Assembly: GCA_944363785.1 (NCBI GenBank)
Contig: CALVVF010000012.1
Span: forward strand, 1-48,951
Length of the DNA: 48,951 bases
DNA from: an uncultured Bacilli bacterium
GTDB lineage: Bacteria > Bacillota_I > Bacilli_A > RF39 > UBA660
Direction of reading: 5' to 3'
In this document: piece after piece, positions 18,463-27,776 of the stretch
How the letters are laid out: every line of letters begins with the position of its first letter
Numbering within the stretch: the stretch's first letter is position 1
The notes under the pieces: generated by a model
Database searches by the model: none
What the model saw: only the letters and a program-made list of their open reading frames with translations
Told to the model about the DNA's origin: nothing
Translations under genes and position numbers: made by a program

Positions 18463-19488
18463 ATGAAATGTGTAGGTATTGAAAGTGCAAAAAAATTAGT
18501 AGTAAAGGAAATAGACGAGCCAGTTAGTCAAAATGGTTTTGTTATTGTTGATGTTAAGACCGCAGGAATTTGTGGTTCTGATATTCACTACTGGGAAGCT
18601 GGTCAGCCACTTGGTCTAGTTATGGGGCATGAGTATTGTGGTGTAGTTGTTGATCCAGGCTCTAGAAGTGATTTAAAGGTGGGAGACAGAGTAACTGCTT
18701 TGCCAATTTCTCCATGTGGTCATTGTTCAGCTTGTTTAACGGGAAATCCACAGTATTGTCGTGAGACTTGGACTTATGCGACAGGATTATCTTTAACTAA
18801 TTCTGGTGCTTTTGCGTCAAAATTAGCTGTTCGTCCAGATATGGTATTTAAGGTGCCAGATGGTGTTACAAATGAAGAAATGGCGATGGTGGAACCTACG
18901 GCAGTTGGGTTACATGCGATTCATTTAGCAGATATTAAAGTAGGAGATAAAGTTTTAGTTGTTGGTGGTGGAATTATTGGGTTAGTCTGCGCTATGTTTG
19001 CCAAAAAAGAAGGGGCTAGTTATGTAGCTGTTTCTGAGACTAATCGAGCACGTGGAGAAAAGTCAGTACAATTAGGTGTAGCTGATGAGTGGATGGATGC
19101 GACTGATGAGAAATTTTTAGAAAAAGTAATGATGAAAACAGGTGGCGGCTTTGATTTAGTTATCGATTGTAGTGGTACCTCAGCCGCTGTTACTAGTTGT
19201 TTTATGAGTGCCAAGCCTGGTGGTACCGTTGTTTTAGTCGGTGTATCTTTAAGTCCAATTACGATTCCTACTGTAGTTGCTGTAATGAGCGAATTGACAG
19301 TAAAAGGAGCAATTGCTTATACTAAAGAAGAATTTCATACTTGCATTGAATTGATCGCCAATAAACAAATTGATGTTTCTAAGTTTGTTTCTAAAGTTGT
19401 AGGTTTAGATCAAGTACAAGCTTCTTTTGAGGAATTAACGTCTGGACAATCTGATTCCATTAAGATTTTAGTTGATCCTAATCGTTAG
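18463..19488 (+). CDS. Zinc-dependent medium-chain alcohol/polyol dehydrogenase
   Basis: Members oxidise alcohols or polyols with NAD(P)+. The catalytic zinc ligands lie in GICGSDIHYWE and GHEYCGVV, the structural-zinc cysteines in CGHCSACLTGNPQYC, and the Rossmann loop in VLVVGGGIIGLVCA. The 341-residue length fits sorbitol or threonine dehydrogenase-type members. The start at 18463 is preferred over a GTG at 18445 because a TATACT -10 box at 18435-18440 puts transcription start at about 18447. It stands alone, so no pathway can be deduced. Confidence 0.88.
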   Translation: MKCVGIESAKKLVVKEIDEPVSQNGFVIVDVKTAGICGSDIHYWEAGQPLGLVMGHEYCGVVVDPGSRSDLKVGDRVTALPISPCGHCSACLTGNPQYCRETWTYATGLSLTNSGAFASKLAVRPDMVFKVPDGVTNEEMAMVEPTAVGLHAIHLADIKVGDKVLVVGGGIIGLVCAMFAKKEGASYVAVSETNRARGEKSVQLGVADEWMDATDEKFLEKVMMKTGGGFDLVIDCSGTSAAVTSCFMSAKPGGTVVLVGVSLSPITIPTVVAVMSELTVKGAIAYTKEEFHTCIELIANKQIDVSKFVSKVVGLDQVQASFEELTSGQSDSIKILVDPNR

Positions 19489-19528
19489 TGTTATTTAGAT
19501 AAAAGTCAAATTTTTGGTAGTGTTAAAA

Positions 19529-19567
19529 AAATAGATACAACCTGTTTTTTGGTCGTATCTATTTTGT
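19529..19567. terminator. Bidirectional terminator
   Basis: AATAGATAC-AACC pairs with GGTC-GTATCTATT around a T-rich loop. It separates the convergent dehydrogenase and EEP-family genes. Confidence 0.75.
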
Positions 19568-19591
19568 ATTATCAATTTATCTTTGTATTGA

Positions 19592-20371
19592 TTATTTTGC
19601 TTTTGCTTTTACATAGATTGCTTTATGGTCAGATAATTCTATCATCTCTTCATCCTGAATAACACCACAGTCTTCTACTATCCAATTTTTAGGAATAAAG
19701 ATATGGTCCTCTGTTTTACCGTTACCTTCTTTAGGACACCATGTGTTTTCATTAATTTCTACTCGCTTAATATTTTCTTTTTCCATACTTTGGACAAATT
19801 CTTTAAAGTGGTCTTCTTTAAGTTCCATATTGAAGTCACCAGTTAGAATGATTGGATATTGAGCAGAATAAGTTTTGATTATTTTACTTAATGCTTTTAA
19901 TTGTCTAATTTGAATACTAGGTACTTGATAATCTAAGTGGGTGTTAATGGTACATAACTTTTGCCCGTTTTCATTTTCAGTAATGGCAATTGTTGCTATT
20001 CTTGGCATGATTGATGCCTTACTGATCGAAGTTTTAAGATCTTTTGGATTATGTGCAATAAATGGTAACCAAATTGTTTTAGTATTTAAAATTTTTTGTT
20101 TAGTCATGATTTGATTATTTTCATTGTAAGGCATATTGACTAGTGCATTACTGTAACGATAATCTCCACAAAATTTATAATTGGGTAATAGTTGCTCTAA
20201 TCTGGTGGTATATTTTATAGTTAGTTCCTGAGTTCCAAGAATATCAAAATCTTTTTCTTTGATTTTTTGGGATAGTATTTTGGCGTTATCTGTACCATCA
20301 TTTCTAATTCCGCCATTTCTATTGATAGCATTGTCTTTAGTATTAAATGAACCGATTATTAAACTTGTCAT
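19592..20371 (-). CDS. Endonuclease/exonuclease/phosphatase (EEP) family protein
   Basis: The EEP fold covers nucleases, sphingomyelinases and phosphatases using Mg2+. The catalytic set is present: SFNTK (Asn), GTQEL (Glu), INTHLDYQ (His/Asp), LTGDFNME (Asp, Asn), DHIF (Asp) and ELSDHKAIY (Asp-His). The 259-residue protein has no signal peptide or membrane helix, so it is probably cytoplasmic. An AGGAGG site precedes the ATG on this strand. The substrate is not evident. Confidence 0.85.
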   Translation of the reverse strand: MTSLIIGSFNTKDNAINRNGGIRNDGTDNAKILSQKIKEKDFDILGTQELTIKYTTRLEQLLPNYKFCGDYRYSNALVNMPYNENNQIMTKQKILNTKTIWLPFIAHNPKDLKTSISKASIMPRIATIAITENENGQKLCTINTHLDYQVPSIQIRQLKALSKIIKTYSAQYPIILTGDFNMELKEDHFKEFVQSMEKENIKRVEINENTWCPKEGNGKTEDHIFIPKNWIVEDCGVIQDEEMIELSDHKAIYVKAKAK

Positions 20372-20567
20372 AGGCTCCTCCTTTTTAATTGCCTATTAGT
20401 CTAGCACTTATTATTATGTATGTCAAAAATTTGATCGGTATTTTGTTCATGGGATAATGGGGTATGATTACGGGAAAACAATCCAGAAAATCTTTGTGCT
20501 TTTCATCAGGTTATTTTTCTTTTATCTTGTTTATGTTATAATGAAAATGATTATAGGAGATGAAGTG

Positions 20568-21479
20568 ATGAATCGATATCAGAGTACAAAGAGGGTAGCT
20601 ATCCTCGGCGTTGTTTTCAACTTGTTTTTATTGATTATCAAATTGATCGTTGGTTTTATTAGTCATAGTCAATCTATGATTGCTGATGCGGCTAATAGTG
20701 CTAGTGATATTTTTGCCTCTTTCATGACGATGATTGGGAATAAACTAGCTAGTGTTCCACGAGATGATGACCATAATTTTGGCCATGGAAAAGCAGAATA
20801 TATATTTTCTTTTCTGATTAGTTTATCGATGATTGCTTTATCACTAAAACTTTTCTTTGATTCTTTCTTTGCTATTTTAAACCATAAAGTACTGATTTAT
20901 TCTTCTACACTAGTTTTTGTGTGTATAATCACTATTATTACTAAACTAGGACTCTATTTATATACAAAGAAAGCATATCAAAAACATGAAAGTTTACTTA
21001 TTTATTCTAGTATGAAGGATCATCGTAATGATTGTGTGATTACTTGTTGTACTCTTTTTTCGATTATTATGAGTAATTTTAATGTATTCTTTTTAGATGG
21101 TATTGTAGGTATTGGTATATCGATTTGGATTTTTTATACTGGCGTTAAAATATTTATTGAAAGTTATCATATTTTAATGGATGCTTCTTTGAAACCGGAA
21201 GTTACTGAAGAAATTGCTTATATGATTAAAAATGATATTAAAGTTGAAGAGATTAAAGATATGTATTCAATTTCGACTGGCTATAAATATATTCTTTATT
21301 TAACTGTTTGCGTTGATGGGAATATGTCGACATTTGAAAGTCATGAGATTGCTAATCGTTGGGAGAAGTTATTGCCTCAAGAATTTGAACAAGTTGATCA
21401 AGTGATTATTCATATTGAGCCGATTAAAGTAGAAGTAGTTCAAGGTGAACAAATAAGGAGAAAAAAACATGGAAAATAA
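20568..21479 (+). CDS. Cation diffusion facilitator (CDF) metal transporter
   Basis: CDF proteins export Zn2+, Mn2+, Fe2+ or similar ions in exchange for protons. The metal-site motifs are SMIADAANSASDIFASF in helix 2, HNFGHGKAEYIFSF near helix 3, and SMKDHRNDCVITCC in helix 5, followed by a soluble C-terminal domain with VIIHIEPIK. I start it at 20568 (303 residues) because TATAAT at 20537-20542 and AGGAG at 20555-20559 lie within the longer frame that opens at 20457. It overlaps the LicD gene by 11 bases, so the two are co-translated. The metal is not certain. Confidence 0.9.
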   Translation: MNRYQSTKRVAILGVVFNLFLLIIKLIVGFISHSQSMIADAANSASDIFASFMTMIGNKLASVPRDDDHNFGHGKAEYIFSFLISLSMIALSLKLFFDSFFAILNHKVLIYSSTLVFVCIITIITKLGLYLYTKKAYQKHESLLIYSSMKDHRNDCVITCCTLFSIIMSNFNVFFLDGIVGIGISIWIFYTGVKIFIESYHILMDASLKPEVTEEIAYMIKNDIKVEEIKDMYSISTGYKYILYLTVCVDGNMSTFESHEIANRWEKLLPQEFEQVDQVIIHIEPIKVEVVQGEQIRRKKHGK

Positions 21480-22362
21480 TAAAGGATATATTAAAGAACG
21501 TGAAGATTATACTTTGAAAGAGTTAAAAAATGGTAAAAAAATTACGGTTCGCGATTTACAAATGGAGATATTAGATATTATGGATGAGGTACATCGTATT
21601 TGTGAGAAACATCATATTGAATACTTATTGATGGCGGGTAGTGCTTTAGGTATTTGTAATTATGGTGGATTTATTCCATGGGATGATGATATGGATATTG
21701 CGATTAAACGGGAAGATTGGCCTAGATTTATCAAAGCTTTACAAGAAGATTTGAGTGATGAATTCTATTTCGATTGTTATGAATTAGATAAACGTTATAA
21801 TCCAATATCTGGACCGATGATGAAGATTAGAAAAAGAGGAACTTATATTGAAGAAGTAAATACGTTACTTAAAAATCGGTGTCGTCAAGGGGATGGCGTT
21901 TTTGTCGATGCGATTGTCTATGATAATATTGCTGAGAATAAATTTGTCGATGAGGTTAATCGTACGGTTATTAAATTAGTTATGCCATTTATCGTTTTAC
22001 TTGATAATTTGCATATTAATCCTATCCCACTTAAAAACTTTGTTGTGTGGTATAGTAATCGTTATTCTAGACATCATGAAGATAGTAAATTGGTATCGCA
22101 ACCTATTTCTGTTCCTTGGGAAAAGTTTTTAAAAGAACCTGTCTTTTTGAAAGAAGATGTCTATCCAGCTAAAAAATATACTTTTGAAGGAAGAACTTAT
22201 TATTCTTATCGTAATATTGAGAAAGTAATGAAAGAGTGGTATGGTCCTAACTGTTTAAAAAAATGGGATGGAAAAAAATGGGTAGAAACTTTGCCTGTTG
22301 AGAAAAGAAAACCTAAACACGTTAAAGATATTAATTTAGATGGTGAAGAACCTCTCTCTTAG
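21469..22362 (+). CDS. LicD-family phosphotransferase
   Basis: LicD proteins have a nucleotidyltransferase fold and attach phosphocholine or similar groups to teichoic acids and glycans. The signature is clear: HHIEYLLMAGSALGICNYGGFIPWDDDMDIAI, with the metal-binding DDD. FDCYELDKRYNPISGPMMKIRKRGTYIEE follows as in the family. Length is 297 residues. It has an AAGGAG ribosome site inside the end of the CDF gene. No other teichoic acid genes are in the window, so the acceptor is unknown. Confidence 0.85.
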   Translation: MENNKGYIKEREDYTLKELKNGKKITVRDLQMEILDIMDEVHRICEKHHIEYLLMAGSALGICNYGGFIPWDDDMDIAIKREDWPRFIKALQEDLSDEFYFDCYELDKRYNPISGPMMKIRKRGTYIEEVNTLLKNRCRQGDGVFVDAIVYDNIAENKFVDEVNRTVIKLVMPFIVLLDNLHINPIPLKNFVVWYSNRYSRHHEDSKLVSQPISVPWEKFLKEPVFLKEDVYPAKKYTFEGRTYYSYRNIEKVMKEWYGPNCLKKWDGKKWVETLPVEKRKPKHVKDINLDGEEPLS

Positions 22363-22433
22363 TTCGTAAAATTTTTTATTCTAAATACAAAAGATTTGTG
22401 ATAGAATGAATTATAAGCATAAAGAGGTGTATT

Positions 22434-23729
22434 ATGGAGGAAAAAAAGAAAAAATCTGTTCATAAAAGTGAAAAAGAAGAATTAGAAATAAATGAAGATA
22501 TGGAAAATCAACTTCCTGATGTGAGAGAAATTATCGTTGAGAAAAAGGTTGGTTTTAATTACTTAGAAGTTATTTTAATTATGATTATTACCCTCATTAT
22601 TGGTGGTTTTTTAGGGGGCTTTGTCAATCAATTTGTAAATAAAACAACTAAACAGGATTCGGCTATGGTTTCTGATGAGTTTCAGGAATTTTTAAATACG
22701 TATGAAGATATCAAAGAGAATTACTATGAAGAAATTGATGAAGGTAAGATGCTTAGTGCTGGGATTAAAGGAATGACCGAATACCTTGGCGATAAATATT
22801 CTGTTTATATGGATGAAGAAGAAACAGAGGATTTTAATGAGCAAGTAGAAGGAAAATATGTTGGTATTGGTACGGAAATTATGCAGTTAGAAGATGGTAG
22901 TGTAGTTGTTTCTAATCCATTTGAAGGTAGTCCTGCTGCTAAAGCTGGTTTACAAGCTGGGGATGTTATTATTCGGATTAATGATACGGATGTTACAGGA
23001 ATGAGTTCTTCAGAGGTTTCTAACTTAATTAAAAAAAGTTCGGATTCTACTGTGGATATCACTGTAAAGAGAGAGAATGAAGAATTAACATTTACTGTTC
23101 AACGAGAAACAATCGAAATTGAATCAGTAGATTCTTCTGTTTTCCAGATGAATAATAAAAAAGTTGGTTATATTTATATCAGTATTTTTGCGGCTAATAC
23201 TGATGAACAGTTTGAAAAAGCTTTGACTGCATTGGAAGAAGAAAAGATAGATTCTTTAGTTATCGATGTTCGTAGTAACTCTGGTGGTTATTTAGATTGT
23301 GTTACTGACATTGCCTCTTTATTTTTAGGAAAAGGTAAAGTTATTTATCAATTAGATACAAAGGGAATTATCGAGAAGGTTTATGATGAAACTAAAGAGA
23401 AACGTGATTATCCTATCGCTGTTTTAATCAATAGTAGTAGTGCTTCGGCATCAGAGATTTTAGCGGCTGCTTTAAAGGAATCTTATGGAGCTGAAGTTAT
23501 CGGGGTTAATTCTTATGGAAAAGGAACTGTTCAACGTGCTTACCAATTAGAAAGTGGAGCAACTGTAAAATATACCATTCAAAAGTGGTTAACACCAGAA
23601 GGAAATTGGATAAATGAAGTGGGTGTTGAACCTACACTTCGTGTTGAAATGAATCCAGATTATTATCAAAATCCAAGTGATGATACAGATAATCAATTAC
23701 AGGAAGCTTTAAAGAAAGTTACAGAATAG
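22434..23729 (+). CDS. CtpA-type carboxyl-terminal processing protease (S41)
   Basis: A membrane-anchored serine protease facing outward. The highly charged cytoplasmic N-terminus (about 1-38) leads to a membrane helix (about 40-63, Gly-rich), a PDZ domain (VGIGTEIMQLEDGSVVVSNPFEGSPAAKAGLQAGDVI) and the S41 domain. The S41 domain has VIDVRSNSGGYLD, the catalytic Ser in SSSASASEILAAAL and the catalytic Lys in SYGKGTVQ. The 431-residue length is usual. It is preceded by AGAGGTG and followed by its own terminator. Confidence 0.93.
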   Translation: MEEKKKKSVHKSEKEELEINEDMENQLPDVREIIVEKKVGFNYLEVILIMIITLIIGGFLGGFVNQFVNKTTKQDSAMVSDEFQEFLNTYEDIKENYYEEIDEGKMLSAGIKGMTEYLGDKYSVYMDEEETEDFNEQVEGKYVGIGTEIMQLEDGSVVVSNPFEGSPAAKAGLQAGDVIIRINDTDVTGMSSSEVSNLIKKSSDSTVDITVKRENEELTFTVQRETIEIESVDSSVFQMNNKKVGYIYISIFAANTDEQFEKALTALEEEKIDSLVIDVRSNSGGYLDCVTDIASLFLGKGKVIYQLDTKGIIEKVYDETKEKRDYPIAVLINSSSASASEILAAALKESYGAEVIGVNSYGKGTVQRAYQLESGATVKYTIQKWLTPEGNWINEVGVEPTLRVEMNPDYYQNPSDDTDNQLQEALKKVTE

Positions 23730-23738
23730 TGTTTGATG

Positions 23739-23761
23739 GCTCTTTTATAAGAGCTTTTTTT
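23739..23761 (+). terminator. Terminator of the CtpA-type gene
   Basis: GCTCTT pairs with AAGAGC around TTAT, followed by T7. Confidence 0.8.
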
Positions 23762-23780
23762 CTGTCATAAATTGTCAGTT

Positions 23781-23807
23781 TTAGCACTCTCTATTGACAA
23801 GTGCTAA
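23781..23807 (+). promoter_or_regulatory. CIRCE operator (HrcA site)
   Basis: TTAGCACTC, nine bases, AAGTGCTAA: the HrcA-binding inverted repeat with a single mismatch in the right arm (consensus GAGTGCTAA). The -35 box (TTGACA, 23794-23799) lies inside the element, so bound HrcA would directly block RNA polymerase. Confidence 0.92.
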
Positions 23808-23822
23808 TTTCAGTGTTATAAT
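23794..23822 (+). promoter_or_regulatory. clpB: clpB promoter
   Basis: TTGACA at 23794-23799, 17 bp, TATAAT at 23817-23822, a perfect consensus overlapping the CIRCE element. The predicted start is about 23829. Confidence 0.88.
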
Positions 23823-23845
23823 GTGTGGCAGAAGGGGTGATAGAT

Positions 23846-25948
23846 ATGTATCCTAATATGGAAAATAATGAGAATGTTTTAGAAAAGTATGGAAGAAATA
23901 TTACGGAAGATGCCAAAAAGGGTAAGATTGATCCTGTCATTGGTCGTGATGAAGAAATTCGTAGTATTACTCGTATTTTATCTAGAAAAACTAAGAATAA
24001 CCCTGTATTAATCGGTGAGCCTGGTGTAGGAAAGACAGCTATTATTGAAGGGCTTGCGCTACGTATTATTAGAGGTGATGTACCTAACAGTTTAAAAGAT
24101 AAGACAATATGGGAACTTGATATGGCAAGTTTAGTTGCGGGGGCTAAATATCGTGGTGAATTTGAAGAGCGATTAAAGAACGTGTTGAACGAAGTCAAAA
24201 AGAGTGAAGGCGAAATCATCATGTTTATCGATGAAATTCATACGATTGTAGGAACTGGTGCCGAAGGTGCCATGGATACGTCTAATATTTTGAAACCAAT
24301 GTTAGCTCGTGGCGAGATTCATGTAGTTGGCGCTACTACATTGAATGAATATCGTAAGTATATTGAAAAAGATGGTGCTTTGGAACGTCGTTTTCAAAAA
24401 ATTAAAGTCAGTGAACCGACTGTAGAAGATACGATTACAATCTTACGTGGTTTAAAAGAGCGATTTGAGATTCATCATGGAGTAAATATTCAGGATAAGG
24501 CATTAGTTAGTGCAGCTACGATGTCTAATCGTTATATTACCGATCGTTATTTACCAGATAAGGCGATTGATTTGATCGATGAAGCTTGTGCAACTATTCG
24601 TGTTCAGATGGATTCAGTACCTAATGAGTTAGATACATTGACACGTGAGATTATGCGTTTACAAATTGAACGTGAGGCAATTAAAAAAGAAAAAGACGAA
24701 TTGTCGAAGAAAAGAGTCGAATCGATCGATGAGACTTTAGAAAATCTTAAAGCGCGTGAGAAAGAATTGACTGCCGATTGGGAAAAAGAAAAATCTATCA
24801 ATGACGATATCAAAGCCAAGAAAAAAGAAATAGAACGTACTAAATTTGCTTTAGAACAGGCAGAAAATGATTATGATTTGGAAAAAGCTGCTCGTCTTCG
24901 TCATGGAGAACTTCCTCGCTTAGAAAAGGAGTTAGCTGCACTTAACAATCTAGAAAAAAATAAGATTTTAAGTGACGTTGTTACGTCTGAAGATATTGCA
25001 CAAGTAATTTCAAAATGGACCAATATTCCAGTTAGTAAACTAATTAGTGGAGAGAAAGAAAAACTTCTTCATTTAAAAGAAAACATGGAAAAACGGGTCA
25101 TTGGCCAAAGTAATGCCATTTCTTTAGTGAGTGATGCGATTATTAGAAGTCGTAGTGGAATTAAAGATCCGAATCGTCCAATTGGTTCCTTTATCTTTTT
25201 AGGACCAACTGGTGTTGGTAAAACTGAAGTAGCTAGAACATTAGCTTATGAATTGTTTGATGATGAAAAACATATGGTTCGAATTGATATGAGTGAATAT
25301 ATGGAGAAATTCTCTGTATCTCGTCTTATTGGTTCTCCTCCAGGATATGTTGGTTACGAAGATGGTGGGCAGTTAACAGAAGCTGTTCGTCGTAATCCAT
25401 ATAGTATTGTCTTATTTGATGAAATTGAAAAAGCCCATCCCGAAGTATTAAATTTATTACTTCAAATTTTGGATGATGGACGTGTTACTGATTCAAATGG
25501 TAGAACTGTTGACTTTAAGAATACGATTATTATCATGACTAGTAATTTGGGTAGTGAGCATATCTTAGATGGTAATCGAGAAAAAGTAATGGATGAAGTA
25601 AAAAGATTTTTCCGCCCTGAGTTTGTCAACCGTGTAGATGAAATTATTGTATTTGATCCACTTACTAAAGACGTGATTTCTAAGATTTTAGATAAATTGA
25701 TTGCCGAGTTAGAACTTCGTTTACGTGATGATAATATTCATCTTGTTTTAACAGATAAAGCTCGCAATTATCTCGTTGAAAATGGTTATGATATTACTTA
25801 TGGGGCTAGACCTTTAAAACGATTAGTTAGTCGTACAGTTGAAACGGCATTATCACAGATGATCATCCAAGATCAAGTTTCGTATGGAGAAACCTTAGTT
25901 ATCGATTATGATGGGAATAAAATAGTGATTAGAAAAGAGGAAAAATAG
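23846..25948 (+). CDS. clpB: ClpB disaggregase lacking the N-terminal domain
   Basis: ClpB extracts proteins from aggregates with DnaK. The 700-residue protein begins almost at AAA+ domain 1 ([15 protein letters not shown]), carries a long ClpB-type coiled-coil middle domain (about 280-400), and then AAA+ domain 2 ([48 protein letters not shown]). No ClpP-binding IGF/L loop is visible between the second Walker B and the arginine finger, and the middle domain is full size, so it is ClpB rather than ClpC. The ~145-residue N-domain is missing, as in mycoplasma ClpB. I use the ATG at 23846 because the promoter start (~23829) excludes the GTG at 23825. CIRCE control fits a heat-shock role. Confidence 0.92.
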   Translation: MYPNMENNENVLEKYGRNITEDAKKGKIDPVIGRDEEIRSITRILSRKTKNNPVLIGEPGVGKTAIIEGLALRIIRGDVPNSLKDKTIWELDMASLVAGAKYRGEFEERLKNVLNEVKKSEGEIIMFIDEIHTIVGTGAEGAMDTSNILKPMLARGEIHVVGATTLNEYRKYIEKDGALERRFQKIKVSEPTVEDTITILRGLKERFEIHHGVNIQDKALVSAATMSNRYITDRYLPDKAIDLIDEACATIRVQMDSVPNELDTLTREIMRLQIEREAIKKEKDELSKKRVESIDETLENLKAREKELTADWEKEKSINDDIKAKKKEIERTKFALEQAENDYDLEKAARLRHGELPRLEKELAALNNLEKNKILSDVVTSEDIAQVISKWTNIPVSKLISGEKEKLLHLKENMEKRVIGQSNAISLVSDAIIRSRSGIKDPNRPIGSFIFLGPTGVGKTEVARTLAYELFDDEKHMVRIDMSEYMEKFSVSRLIGSPPGYVGYEDGGQLTEAVRRNPYSIVLFDEIEKAHPEVLNLLLQILDDGRVTDSNGRTVDFKNTIIIMTSNLGSEHILDGNREKVMDEVKRFFRPEFVNRVDEIIVFDPLTKDVISKILDKLIAELELRLRDDNIHLVLTDKARNYLVENGYDITYGARPLKRLVSRTVETALSQMIIQDQVSYGETLVIDYDGNKIVIRKEEK

Positions 25949-25960
25949 TTCCTCTTTTTT
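25935..25960 (+). terminator. clpB terminator
   Basis: AAGAGGAA pairs with TTCCTCTT; the clpB stop codon lies in the loop. T6 follows. Confidence 0.8.
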
Positions 25961-25966
25961 CTATGC

Positions 25967-25995
25967 TTGAAAATTTGCTGAAATGAAGTTATAAT
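25967..25995 (+). promoter_or_regulatory. Promoter of the pseudo-ATPase/fhs operon
   Basis: TTGAAA at 25967-25972, 17 bp, TATAAT at 25990-25995; near-consensus. It begins immediately after the clpB terminator. Confidence 0.8.
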
Positions 25996-26019
25996 TTATG
26001 GTAGTTATGGGGTGTTTTG

Positions 26020-27771
26020 ATGAAAATAACAGCAAAAAGTTTTACTTTTTTTTTCGCATCGATAGTAACAATTTTTTCTTTCCTTTTCTCAGCCTCTTTT
26101 TTGACTGTTTTTTCGTATGTTTGTTGGCTTTGCTTCTTTTTCTTTTCTTTTCGTAAGGAAAATACGAATTTGGTTGTGGTATTGCTTCTTGCTTTTCTTT
26201 TTCTTTTTATTTCCCGTCAAACTCAAGGATTATTTTTATTGATGATTTTTGGATGTTGTTCTTTTTTAGAAGATATTTTATTTACTTTTTTGAACAAGAA
26301 GAGAATATCTTCTTTTCCAACTGATCAGCAAATGGTTACTTTATTTGATCAAAAAACTAAAAACTACCATTCTATTTTACTTTCGGATGTTAAAGTTGAT
26401 GATATTATTGTAGTTAAACCAGGTGAGATGATTTTAGTAGATGGTATAATTACTCGAGGTAGAACATTATTAAAATGTTTTTCTACTTCCTCTCGTTTAA
26501 CGAAGAAAAAAGGAGATTTTGTTTTTGCGGGGGATCAGAATTTAGAAAAAGAAATTTATGTTCAAGTTCAGAAAGAAGTTTCTACTTTTTCTTTTATTCA
26601 GTTAAGAGACAAAATTAGAAGTGATTTTAGTGAACATAAATGGTATTATAGTATTCCTTTTTGGTTTTCAATTCTTTTTTTTATTCTTCTATTCTTGGCT
26701 TTGATTTTTCTTTTTACTCATTCCTTTTCTAGATTGTATTTTATTTCTACTTGTTTATTTCTTTTACTTATTCATCCCTTTACTTTACTTTTACGTATTA
26801 TTCCACTTTTAATGTCTATTCGTTTTGAGAAACAAGGAATTTATATTCTTCGTTCTTCTTCACTTTTTGATTTATTTTTTACAGAGAATATTATTTTTAC
26901 TAAGACAGGTATTTTGACTTTAGGAGACTTTACCGTGGAAAAAGTGATTACGGAAGAGGAAAATGATTTTTTCTATTATCTAAATTGTGCGTTAGTCAAT
27001 CATGAGGATAGACTTGCTACTTGTATTCGTGAATATCGACCTATTCATGTTGATCAAAGTAGAATTCGTCATTATCAATTTCATGATGGTGGTCATTCTT
27101 TCGATTATATGGAACATAAGATATTAGTAGGTAATTATCGTTTTATGGAAAAACATGATGTGGTTGTAGAAAAATTGCTTGATGTCGGTACGATTTTATA
27201 TGTTGCTGTAGATGGTGAAGCTATAGGCGTAATTGTGGTTGCCGATAAAATTAAAATGAGTTTGAAAAATGAAATTTCCAAGTTAAAAGATTTAGGAATT
27301 AAGCATTTTGGTACTTTTTCTCATGATGATGAGCGAGTAGTGTATGCTGTATCCAGAACACTTGGAATTAAAGATAGTTATTCGCGGTTAGATGCTAAAC
27401 GTTGGCAGTTTTGGTTACAGTATTTTGAACAGACCTATGGTACAAAGACTTTATTTATTAGTGATTGTATAGAAAAACCTTGGGCACAAGTAAATTGGTT
27501 GATGAATGGTATTTCTGCTAAATTAGAAAATAGTGATATAATGATAGTAGACAATGATATGAGTAAAGTGGTCATTTTATTTCAGGATTGTCATAGGATA
27601 AAAGTAGGGTTTAAAAAGATTATTAAATGGTTTTTATTTAGTAAAGGTTGTTTATTATTTTGTTTTCTTTTTGTAACTAGAAATTTTTATTATATTTTGA
27701 TACTTAATCTTTTATCTTGTTTACCTATTGTTGTTTGGCTAAGTAGTATATACTTTGAAAAAAGGAGATGA
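26020..27771 (+). CDS. Degenerate P1B-type (heavy-metal) P-type ATPase, catalytically dead
   Basis: The 583-residue protein keeps the whole architecture of CadA/CopA-type pumps but every catalytic motif is altered. The phosphorylation loop DKTGTLT reads TKTGILT (Thr294 in place of Asp), the CPC metal site reads HPF (252-254), the TGES segment reads STSS, the HP motif of the nucleotide domain reads ED (NHEDRLATCI), and the hinge GDGxND reads SDCxEK (481-486). Less critical parts stay recognisable: VKPGEMILVDG, KILVGNYRFM, VAVDGEAIGVIVVADKIK and SRTLGI. Six or more membrane helices are present, rich in Phe. The frame is intact, has a strong promoter, and ends five bases before fhs. It cannot pump by the normal mechanism; a sensory, structural or regulatory role is inferred. 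Confidence 0.85.
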   Translation: MKITAKSFTFFFASIVTIFSFLFSASFLTVFSYVCWLCFFFFSFRKENTNLVVVLLLAFLFLFISRQTQGLFLLMIFGCCSFLEDILFTFLNKKRISSFPTDQQMVTLFDQKTKNYHSILLSDVKVDDIIVVKPGEMILVDGIITRGRTLLKCFSTSSRLTKKKGDFVFAGDQNLEKEIYVQVQKEVSTFSFIQLRDKIRSDFSEHKWYYSIPFWFSILFFILLFLALIFLFTHSFSRLYFISTCLFLLLIHPFTLLLRIIPLLMSIRFEKQGIYILRSSSLFDLFFTENIIFTKTGILTLGDFTVEKVITEEENDFFYYLNCALVNHEDRLATCIREYRPIHVDQSRIRHYQFHDGGHSFDYMEHKILVGNYRFMEKHDVVVEKLLDVGTILYVAVDGEAIGVIVVADKIKMSLKNEISKLKDLGIKHFGTFSHDDERVVYAVSRTLGIKDSYSRLDAKRWQFWLQYFEQTYGTKTLFISDCIEKPWAQVNWLMNGISAKLENSDIMIVDNDMSKVVILFQDCHRIKVGFKKIIKWFLFSKGCLLFCFLFVTRNFYYILILNLLSCLPIVVWLSSIYFEKRR

Positions 27772-27776
27772 TTTAG

